Shown here piece after piece: positions 1 through 5,836 of a DNA stretch of 21,512 nt. Below the pieces are notes generated by a model. The model worked only from the letters and a program-made list of their open reading frames with translations. It was not told where the DNA came from and ran no database searches. This DNA is from a virus. Both the position numbers and the translations under genes were made by a program. The DNA is taken from positions 1-21,512 of IMG/VR virus record IMGVR_UViG_3300050821_012676. One strand, 5' to 3'. Within the stretch, counting starts at the first letter, position 1, and each line of letters starts with the position of its first letter.

Positions 1-1320
1 ATAGACTTGGATATCCCTGATCAGGTATTTCAATTCAATCTTACCAATAGTGGCGCTGCCAGGGTAACTGCGCAAAGGGACTATATAAACGAGTGGGTTT
101 ACTTCTCGTATCCAAGTAACAAAGCCAACGCCGCCGTTTACGTGTACCCGACACAGACCTTGCAATATAACTACAGAGACACCTCATGGGCTATATTCAA
201 TGAAACCTATACAACCTATGGGCAGTTCAGGAAGTCTACAGGGAAGACATGGGCGAATATTGGGACTATATTCCCTACTTGGGCTCAGTGGAATGAACCA
301 TGGAATGCGGGGACTACAACACTACTGCAACAGCAGATATTGGCTGGAAACCAGCAGGGATTTCTACTCATCAGGGAGTCTGGAACTGCCGAGGGCAACT
401 CATTATACATCAAAGGGTTCTCTGGCAGTACCGTTACATCCCCAGACCATTGCCTATTCAACGGTGACTACATTGTGATCACGGGCTGTACTGGAACTAT
501 ATCCTCTCAGGTGAACGGAAGGACTTTCCAGGTCAACTCTGCTACTCAAAATACATTCGCACTAGGTCCTACTATTGGATCGGGAACATATTTTGGTAGT
601 GGTGTTATACAGAGGTTGTATATCCCCAATATACAAACCAAGCAGTTCCCAGTATCTTGGGGGATGGGCAGAAAGACGAGAATTGGCGCGCAGCAATATC
701 TATTCACCACTACTGCAAATGGACAAATAGAACTACAAATCTACTTGAGTCAGAATGCAAATTCTCCGTACAACTTCGGGCCTGTTGTACCTGCTCCCAA
801 CTCATCGAATAACTCGCTAGTATATTCAGATACTCTGTATACATGCCCAGAAAGTACCAACCTGGGGCTTACTCCTGCCAATACAAATTTGCAGATGCTT
901 ACAGCAGAAGATCAAGCACAGACATGGCATAGGATGAATACTTCTTTACTGGGAGATACAGTACAAATTGGCTTCACAATGTCGGCTGATCAGATGACAT
1001 CTTTGACGCCTGCGTCTGATCCAGTAACTATTACTGGCGCTACTCAAGCGTATCCATGTGTACTCAGTTGTACTAATAGTTTTTCACCTGGTTTACTCGT
1101 GACAATATCTGGTGTAGTAGGCATGTCTCAGCTGAATGGAAATGTATACATTGTTACTGCTTCATCTACTTCGACACTGAGTATCGATGTAGATTCTACT
1201 GCATTTACAGCATATGTTTCTGATGGTACAGCAACCCAAGTTGCAAATTTCAATCAGACGGCAGAGATTGAGCTGCACAGCATGGTAATCGATGTATCCC
1301 CAAGTCAGGTGCTCGTCTAA
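1..1320 (+). CDS. Large phage tail protein, C-terminal part (FCCH-like repeats), 5' end outside window
   Basis: The frame is open from the first base, so the gene begins upstream; the TTG at 7 is probably not its start. About 439 residues are visible. Two copies of a short beta-rich module resembling the FCCH-type repeats of phage tail proteins occur. One is near residues 149-200 (NGDYIVITG, then VNGRTFQV and NTFAL). The other is near residues 350-410 (VTISGVVGMSQLNG, then a DSTAFTAY region and a GTAT end). The last residues (AEIELHSMVIDV-SPSQVLV) resemble the ends of podovirus-type tail hub or stabilisation proteins. It is followed directly by another probable tail gene whose ATG overlaps this stop by one base. 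Seen: the repeats and the open 5' end. Inferred: a virion tail component. The exact position in the tail cannot be decided from this fragment. Confidence 0.8.
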   Translation: MDLDIPDQVFQFNLTNSGAARVTAQRDYINEWVYFSYPSNKANAAVYVYPTQTLQYNYRDTSWAIFNETYTTYGQFRKSTGKTWANIGTIFPTWAQWNEPWNAGTTTLLQQQILAGNQQGFLLIRESGTAEGNSLYIKGFSGSTVTSPDHCLFNGDYIVITGCTGTISSQVNGRTFQVNSATQNTFALGPTIGSGTYFGSGVIQRLYIPNIQTKQFPVSWGMGRKTRIGAQQYLFTTTANGQIELQIYLSQNANSPYNFGPVVPAPNSSNNSLVYSDTLYTCPESTNLGLTPANTNLQMLTAEDQAQTWHRMNTSLLGDTVQIGFTMSADQMTSLTPASDPVTITGATQAYPCVLSCTNSFSPGLLVTISGVVGMSQLNGNVYIVTASSTSTLSIDVDSTAFTAYVSDGTATQVANFNQTAEIELHSMVIDVSPSQVLV

Positions 1321-1766
1321 TGTCTAATGTAGTCAACCAAAGTCCTTTCTTAAGAACCTCTAGATCCTTCCCAAGAGAGGCTGAAAAGCTGACGATCGAG
1401 GTGGATAAGAGCTATATCGATATAGCAAATGCTGTAAATTCAAGAACGATAGGGATATTTCCCACTGGAAGACCTGCTTTGACAGGAGAATCCTGGTTCT
1501 TGAATGTGAACCAAAGGCAGCAGTCTTTTAGGCAAGTTTACAACATCACAAGTTATGCATCCTTTAATCATGGGATCAACTTTGATGAGGTGAGTGCTTT
1601 TACTGTAATTCGAGCTGTGGGATTCGACGGGACTAACTATTTCCCTATTCCATTTCTATCCTCGGTAAACATTTTTGTCACGCCGACTCAGGTGGTTCTT
1701 CAGACAACTTCACCCCCTGCTTTGGTGTCTGGGATCGTTATTCTAGAGTGGCTGTCTCAAGTGTGA
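1320..1766 (+). CDS. Small probable tail or virion structural protein (148 aa)
   Basis: Soluble protein with no membrane segment, beta-rich in its second half (IPFLSSVNIFVTPTQVVLQTT). Its ATG shares the final A of the upstream TAA, so translation is probably coupled to the large tail protein. A CAGGTG stretch upstream can act as ribosome binding site. Proteins of this size and style follow the large tail protein in many uncultured podovirus-like genomes, usually annotated as hypothetical. A structural role is inferred from position only; no catalytic motif is visible. Confidence 0.7.
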   Translation: MSNVVNQSPFLRTSRSFPREAEKLTIEVDKSYIDIANAVNSRTIGIFPTGRPALTGESWFLNVNQRQQSFRQVYNITSYASFNHGINFDEVSAFTVIRAVGFDGTNYFPIPFLSSVNIFVTPTQVVLQTTSPPALVSGIVILEWLSQV

Positions 1767-1768
1767 TG

Positions 1769-1782
1769 CAAGGAATTCCTTG
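1769..1782. promoter_or_regulatory. 14-bp perfect palindrome overlapping a TTGACA hexamer
   Basis: CAAGGAATTCCTTG reads the same on both strands and starts three bases after the preceding stop codon. A consensus -35 hexamer TTGACA begins at 1780, inside its right edge, but no good -10 hexamer lies 16-18 bp downstream. It could be an operator or a weak phage promoter element for the ejection-protein genes, or a chance palindrome. Confidence 0.3.
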
Positions 1783-1815
1783 ACATGATATCCTTAAGTT
1801 AAAAAGAGGTAGCTT

Positions 1816-2391
1816 ATGAGTTCTTCTCTCACAGGTGCAAAAGGAATGGGTGGGGTTACTGGTGGCGATAAGATTCCAAAGGGGTATGCAGCGAGCCAAC
1901 TCCAGCAGTTTTCTCCCGAACAAATGCAACTATTCCAGAATCTTTTCTCTCAAGTAGGGCCTCAGAGCTTTACTTCTAGACTAGCTGGAGGGGATCAGTC
2001 TCAGTTCGAGCAGTTGGAGGCGCCAGCGTTGCAGCAATTTCAAGGTCTTCAAGGAAATATTGCATCTAGATTCAGCGGAGCGGGCAGTGGCGCTCGCAAA
2101 AGCAGTGGATTTCAGAATACAATGAATCAGGCATCTTCCGACTTCGCCTCTGAATTATCTTCTAGACGTATGGGGTTGCAGCGACAAGCGATCCAGGATT
2201 TGCTGAGCATGAGTGGTGATTTGTTAGGACAGCGTCCTCAGGACAGGTTTTTGACCAAGCTTAATCAGGGGTCATCTCTTGGAGGTCCTATAGGAGCTGG
2301 AGTTGGGGCTGTAGGAGGGTTCTTTGCTGGAGGGCCAGCTGGGGCTTTGGCTGGAGGAAAATTAGGGTATGATGTCGGTTCAAAGTTTTAA
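1816..2391 (+). CDS. Glycine-zipper virion/ejection-type protein (191 aa)
   Basis: The N-terminal three quarters are polar and rich in glutamine, serine and phenylalanine (LQQFSPEQMQLFQNLFSQVG). The C-terminal 40 residues form a Gly/Ala membrane-compatible segment with repeated small residues (GAGVGAVGGFFAGGPAGALA), the pattern of a glycine zipper. AGAGGT before the ATG is the ribosome binding site. A soluble helical body with a glycine-zipper tail, placed between tail genes and two helical proteins, suggests an internal virion protein that enters the membrane during DNA ejection. That role is inferred from composition and position. Confidence 0.65.
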   Translation: MSSSLTGAKGMGGVTGGDKIPKGYAASQLQQFSPEQMQLFQNLFSQVGPQSFTSRLAGGDQSQFEQLEAPALQQFQGLQGNIASRFSGAGSGARKSSGFQNTMNQASSDFASELSSRRMGLQRQAIQDLLSMSGDLLGQRPQDRFLTKLNQGSSLGGPIGAGVGAVGGFFAGGPAGALAGGKLGYDVGSKF

Positions 2392-2402
2392 GGAGATTTC
2401 TA

Positions 2403-3071
2403 ATGGTTGATGTCATTGAAGAGAATAGAAAGCCAAAATTTTCTGAAAAGTTTAGCGCGGCTGTCGGAACGGGATTAAACCGAGCCTCTGAGCTTTACGG
2501 ATCTCATCAGGAGAACAAAGCCCTTAAAGAAATGGGAATAGATTTGTCTGGGATATCCGATCCAGATATTAGAAAGGCCATCACTCAGGAGTCTTTTAAG
2601 CAAAAACGCACAGATAAAGATATACAAAAGACATTTGGCGGCATCTTAGAAGAGATGCGCAACCTGAAAGAACATACTGGCCCTCTGAATCTAGCTGCTC
2701 TAAATCCTTATTCTGAAACCTCTGGGAAGAGAAGTCAGATCAATACACTGAGGTTGTCTTTGGAAGGATTATTCAGGGATTTGACCTTAAAGGGACAGTT
2801 TCCTAAGGCTATTTATGAGAGAATTCTAAAAGAGTTACCCCAGGCATCAGACACAGAGGAACAGTATCTGAATAAGATACAGGCTATAGAGAGCATCTTG
2901 GAAGCGCACTCTGGAGGTAAAGGTGCCCCTGCAAAGAGCGAGGCGAAAGGAAAGATGAAATTTGATCCTGCAAATGCTGAGCATGCTGCAAAATTCCAGC
3001 AATTGGATAAGCAATTCAAGGGCGACAGGCAAAAGGTGAATGAAGCATTAGCTAGAGAATTCAGCCCATGA
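2403..3071 (+). CDS. Uncharacterised helical protein, possible internal virion protein (222 aa)
   Basis: A strong AAGGAG lies seven bases before the ATG. The protein is charged and almost wholly alpha-helical by composition. It has lysine-rich stretches near residues 75-95 and a basic linker near residues 170-190 (SGGKGAPAKSEAKGK), and it ends in a short helical segment. No enzyme motif, cysteine pair or membrane segment is visible. Its last codons overlap the next start by 4 bp (ATGA), so the two are probably made together. Its place between the glycine-zipper protein and a 495-residue helical protein fits an ejection-protein or scaffold-like role, but the family is not recognised. Confidence 0.65.
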   Translation: MVDVIEENRKPKFSEKFSAAVGTGLNRASELYGSHQENKALKEMGIDLSGISDPDIRKAITQESFKQKRTDKDIQKTFGGILEEMRNLKEHTGPLNLAALNPYSETSGKRSQINTLRLSLEGLFRDLTLKGQFPKAIYERILKELPQASDTEEQYLNKIQAIESILEAHSGGKGAPAKSEAKGKMKFDPANAEHAAKFQQLDKQFKGDRQKVNEALAREFSP

Positions 3072-4555
3072 GTACGCCAGATTTCTATGCATTAATGACT
3101 CCATCAGCTCCTAAGCAAGAGACAGCATCCAACGACTTCTATTCGATAGCTGAGAAGGGAAACCTTGTGAAGCCTCAGAAAGGGAAGGCGGAGAAGGCTG
3201 GAAGGGTAGGAGCTCAGTATGGTTTAGGAAGGTTAGATGTAGCAGCGCTACCATATACATTGGCTGCTCAATTGCAAGGATCTGAAGGATACCAAAAAGC
3301 TGAATACAGAGGGCAGTTGTTAGATGAGCTCGAAAGACTGGCTGATCTCAAGCGTATGGGGCAATGGGACGAGCAGGATGAGAAAAACCTGCAAGAAATT
3401 CAACGGCAATTGCAAAGTCCTGAAGAGACTCCAGCTCACATCAAGCCCTATGATATCACCCCATCTGGGTTAGCAAAGAAGGGTGTGAAAGAGGCTACTG
3501 GATACAATCTTCAGCCTGAGGGAGCAGCAGAGCATATTGCTGAGTTCGCAGGGGCCTTTACTCCGAAAGAGATAGCTAAAATTGCGACGTCTCCAGCGAA
3601 GATCCCTGGTCTTTTGAATAAGGAAAAACGAGCGGCCATTAAGCTAGAGAAGCAGTGGAAGAATTTAGAGAGAGCGGCGGCATCGAATGTAGAGAAGGAA
3701 ACTCTTCTCAACTTCGCAAAATCTCATGGTTTAACTCCTGAGGAAACAAATCTTCTGTTCCATTCCAAAGGGAATGCTAAAGCCTTAGAATCTACTGCAA
3801 AGAAAACAAAAAAGTTCAAGGGCGTTGTTAGAGGACTCAAGGACAAGCTTGGCGCTAATTATGAGGAGTTGAAGGAGCTTGGTAGAAATGGCGGATATCT
3901 CAGCCTTCGAGAGGCGGAATCACTAACGGATGATCTTGGTAAGATCGTTACAGATATAGAGAAGACTTTTGTTGAGGGCGGAGACACCAAATCAGCTAGG
4001 CTTGCTATACAAGATGCCATCGAGAGGATCAACAATAGAGGCGGTACTGTTGAAGAGTTAATCAATAGCCGTCAGGGTCTTAAAGAGGGGCTCAATTGGA
4101 AGAATATTGACCGTGGCGACTCTATCTTAGCTCAGGCTGATAAGGCCTTCATGGATGCGATACAGAAGAAGAACCCAGCGGTTTACCAGAGACTTGTGGA
4201 TACCGATAGGGCTTATGCAAAGTACAAGCAATTTTCTAATGTTTTACGGGACAAAGCTCCCGAATTCAAGTTTAAAGGAATAGCTCTTCCTCCAGCAGTT
4301 GGGCCTGTCTTGGCTTATGGATTAACTTATTTATTCGGTGGTTTGAAGGGTGTCGTCGGTAAAGAGGCGGTGCAGAGGTTGTCTACAGAAATAGCGATCA
4401 ATCCAGCCTTCAGAGGGCCTGTCAAGAAGTTTCAGAACGCTTTGCTGAGTGGGTCTAAGAAGTCACAGAAGCAGGTTTTTTCAGTCATAAAACAGACGGT
4501 TAGAGAACAAGATCCAGAGCTCTATGCAGAGATAAAGGACCTGTCTATAGACTAG
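3068..4555 (+). CDS. Large helical protein with C-terminal hydrophobic segment, possible ejection protein (495 aa)
   Basis: The start overlaps the upstream stop as ATGA. The N-terminal region carries two short DFYSI/DFYAL-like elements (residues about 4-30), followed by long charged helices typical of coiled-coil virion proteins. Near residues 405-425 there is one hydrophobic glycine-containing stretch (PPAVGPVLAYGLTYLFGGLK) that could enter a membrane. No lytic transglycosylase or peptidase motif was found. Large, mostly helical proteins at the end of the tail block commonly form the ejected internal core of short-tailed phages, and that is the inferred role. Its TAG stop is interlocked with the stop of the opposing 22-residue gene at the palindrome CTAG. 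Confidence 0.65.
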   Translation: MSTPDFYALMTPSAPKQETASNDFYSIAEKGNLVKPQKGKAEKAGRVGAQYGLGRLDVAALPYTLAAQLQGSEGYQKAEYRGQLLDELERLADLKRMGQWDEQDEKNLQEIQRQLQSPEETPAHIKPYDITPSGLAKKGVKEATGYNLQPEGAAEHIAEFAGAFTPKEIAKIATSPAKIPGLLNKEKRAAIKLEKQWKNLERAAASNVEKETLLNFAKSHGLTPEETNLLFHSKGNAKALESTAKKTKKFKGVVRGLKDKLGANYEELKELGRNGGYLSLREAESLTDDLGKIVTDIEKTFVEGGDTKSARLAIQDAIERINNRGGTVEELINSRQGLKEGLNWKNIDRGDSILAQADKAFMDAIQKKNPAVYQRLVDTDRAYAKYKQFSNVLRDKAPEFKFKGIALPPAVGPVLAYGLTYLFGGLKGVVGKEAVQRLSTEIAINPAFRGPVKKFQNALLSGSKKSQKQVFSVIKQTVREQDPELYAEIKDLSID

Positions 4556-4620
4556 TTTCTAAAAATCGCTTCCACATAAATGCCTAGGCAAGCGGCAAAA
4601 AGTGCTGTTATCCATTCCAT
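4552..4620 (-). CDS. Single-span membrane mini-protein (22 aa)
   Basis: The whole product is one hydrophobic segment with an acidic start and basic end (MEWITALFAACLGIYVEAIF then RN). Its ATG overlaps the upstream TAA by one base (TAATG), and GGAG lies eight bases before the start, so coupling to the 54-residue gene is likely. It is too short for routine gene callers. Its length and amphipathic ends fit a small phage lysis or inner-membrane peptide. Its reality rests on the ribosome binding site, the tight coupling and the membrane-like composition. Confidence 0.45.
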   Translation of the reverse strand: MEWITALFAACLGIYVEAIFRN

Positions 4621-4784
4621 TATTCTTTCTCCAATATCTTTTGCATCATTTGACAGTATCTTTCCTCCAGGGAGCATAGTCGAGCGTGGACGTCTTTCAT
4701 TTCCTTGCTGATTTGTTTATCCATGGCCCAGCAAGAACATAAAATCGAAGAAGCGGACATTACTACTATCTGTACCCAGTGCAT
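4620..4784 (-). CDS. Small membrane/coiled-coil protein, paralogue of the gene at 5167-5433 (54 aa)
   Basis: A short hydrophobic N-terminus (MHWVQIVVMSASSILCSCWA) is followed by a charged helix. The helix contains EMKDVHARLCSLEER, which matches EMKDFHGRLCAIEER in the protein encoded at 5167-5433 at 11 of 15 positions. The codons differ at many synonymous sites, so the similarity is under protein-level selection and the duplication is old. The ribosome binding site is weak (AGAGAG). It lies between the holin-like gene and the 22-residue gene in a minus-strand membrane cassette. A role in lysis or in membrane sensing is inferred, not shown. Confidence 0.6.
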   Translation of the reverse strand: MHWVQIVVMSASSILCSCWAMDKQISKEMKDVHARLCSLEERYCQMMQKILEKE

Positions 4785-4804
4785 TTTAGTATTTCTCTCT
4801 ATTT

Positions 4805-5170
4805 TTATTGGTTAATCTTTAAAAGTAGTGTCAGCAGGAAGTATTTTGGTGCTACATTTATTTTTATAATTTTGTCTATGGAAATGCACAACGTTCCACT
4901 AACCATAACAGCCACAAACGCCGAAACAATCATCGTCATTCCAGAGCCAAAAGATCTGTCCCCATATTTGTCTACCATAGGATGGCAGAAGGCATAATAA
5001 AAGACTGAGAGGGCTAGCACGAGAAGAACCCCAGAAGATATAGATATGAACAGAGAACTCAGATACTCATATCTTAAGGCCTCTTTTAGGATTTCGGGTG
5101 CCTGTTCTAGAACGAAGTCCTTAGTTCCTTCTATATATTCAACCAATTTACTTACTATTTCTTCTTTCAT
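4805..5170 (-). CDS. Holin-like membrane protein (121 aa)
   Basis: A charged N-terminal helix (residues 1-35) is followed by a hydrophobic span near residues 39-61 (LFISISSGVLLVLALSVFYY). A soluble stretch with DKYGD follows, then a second span near 78-98 (MTMIVSAFVAVMVSGTL) and a hydrophobic C-terminus with NVAPKYF. This layout matches a common family of phage holin-like proteins whose C-terminus carries an INPEYYA-like motif. The start overlaps the stop of the upstream coiled-coil membrane protein (ATGA). If it is the holin it would control the timing of lysis at the cytoplasmic membrane, but no endolysin gene is visible in this window, so the assignment is by topology and neighbours. Confidence 0.6.
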   Translation of the reverse strand: MKEEIVSKLVEYIEGTKDFVLEQAPEILKEALRYEYLSSLFISISSGVLLVLALSVFYYAFCHPMVDKYGDRSFGSGMTMIVSAFVAVMVSGTLCISIDKIIKINVAPKYFLLTLLLKINQ

Positions 5171-5433
5171 AAATCATTACCCCTTTTTTCCGATCTTCCA
5201 CGCTCTTCTATGGCACAGAGTCTGCCATGAAAGTCTTTCATTTCAGTTTGAATGGCTGAGAGTAGACCAAATGTTTCAGCCCTATAAGCTTCCAATTTAG
5301 AGTCAGCGTGTCGTGCATCTGATCGCGCTTCACCCCTCATCCAAAGCCAGAGAGGAATAATCAACGCTGCGTTACCTAAGACGGTTACGAGTACGTAATA
5401 CCATTCATGTGTCTGAGCTGCGACGTTTTCCAT
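5167..5433 (-). CDS. Membrane-anchored coiled-coil protein of the lysis-like cassette (88 aa)
   Basis: The ATG at 5433 has AAGGAA six bases upstream, whereas the longer frame starting at 5490 (107 aa) has no ribosome binding site, so the shorter form is preferred. One transmembrane segment (residues about 9-31, including VLVTVLGNAALIIPLWLW) is followed by a charged helix (RGEARSDARHADSKLEAY, then EMKDFHGRLCAIEER). The topology resembles small phage membrane proteins near holins. The C-terminal helix is shared with the 54-residue protein at 4620-4784. The stop overlaps the holin-like start by 4 bp. It could be a holin partner, antiholin or i-spanin-like protein; none of these is proved. Confidence 0.6.
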   Translation of the reverse strand: MENVAAQTHEWYYVLVTVLGNAALIIPLWLWMRGEARSDARHADSKLEAYRAETFGLLSAIQTEMKDFHGRLCAIEERGRSEKRGNDL

Positions 5434-5506
5434 TTCATCTTCCTTATCGATACGGTGAGAATTTTCCATAGAGTTTACCCAACCCTTCATTTAAAAGGAA
5501 TGGGCA

Positions 5507-5752
5507 TCATTTCTTTAATTCGGGGTGTAAAGCTTTGTCTATCAAAATTTCAATTACCTTCTCAAAGTCGACTATAGCCACTCTGTGTATTTCAGATATT
5601 GGTATTCGATAGTTGCACTTTGGGCCGATATTTACTCGGAAAGCATTCCACCTGCCAGACTTAATCCCTCTTCTTACAGTGTTAGAATGTACTCCGATTC
5701 TTGCGGCAAACTCCTTGATAGACATGAAATCGCGTGGGGGATGTGTGACCAT
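5507..5752 (-). CDS. Small helix-turn-helix DNA-binding protein, excisionase/MerR-like (81 aa)
   Basis: MSIKEFAARIGVHSNTVRRG-IKSGRWNAFRV is a winged-helix motif of the excisionase/MerR type, in which a helix-turn-helix is followed by a short wing. The C-terminal 25 residues form a helix (DFEKVIEILIDKAL). No good ribosome binding site precedes either candidate start (ATG 5752, or internal ATG 5725, which would begin directly at MSIKEF). A 12-bp palindrome covers the upstream ATG, suggesting self-regulation. It heads the minus-strand membrane cassette and faces the fibre operon, so it may regulate one or both. An excisionase role is possible, but no integrase is seen. Confidence 0.65.
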   Translation of the reverse strand: MVTHPPRDFMSIKEFAARIGVHSNTVRRGIKSGRWNAFRVNIGPKCNYRIPISEIHRVAIVDFEKVIEILIDKALHPELKK

Positions 5753-5759
5753 ATATGGT
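5748..5759. promoter_or_regulatory. 12-bp perfect palindrome at the start of the HTH gene, candidate operator
   Basis: ACCATATATGGT is fully symmetric. It contains the first candidate ATG of the minus-strand HTH gene and lies 78 bp before the plus-strand fibre gene. Binding there could block both divergent transcripts. The arms resemble those of the dyad at 18291-18303 (TATGG/CCATA), but a shared regulator is only a suggestion. Confidence 0.4.
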
Positions 5760-5836
5760 TAATCATGGGTAATGTACATGATAAATATTCTAATCCATAA
5801 TGAATATTTAAAAAACAAGACTCTCTTGGAGGTCAC

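Noticed and set aside
200-478. Plus-strand frame of 92 codons within the tail gene
   Set aside because: Out-of-frame shadow with no ribosome binding site and no protein-like features; the tail reading frame is clear.
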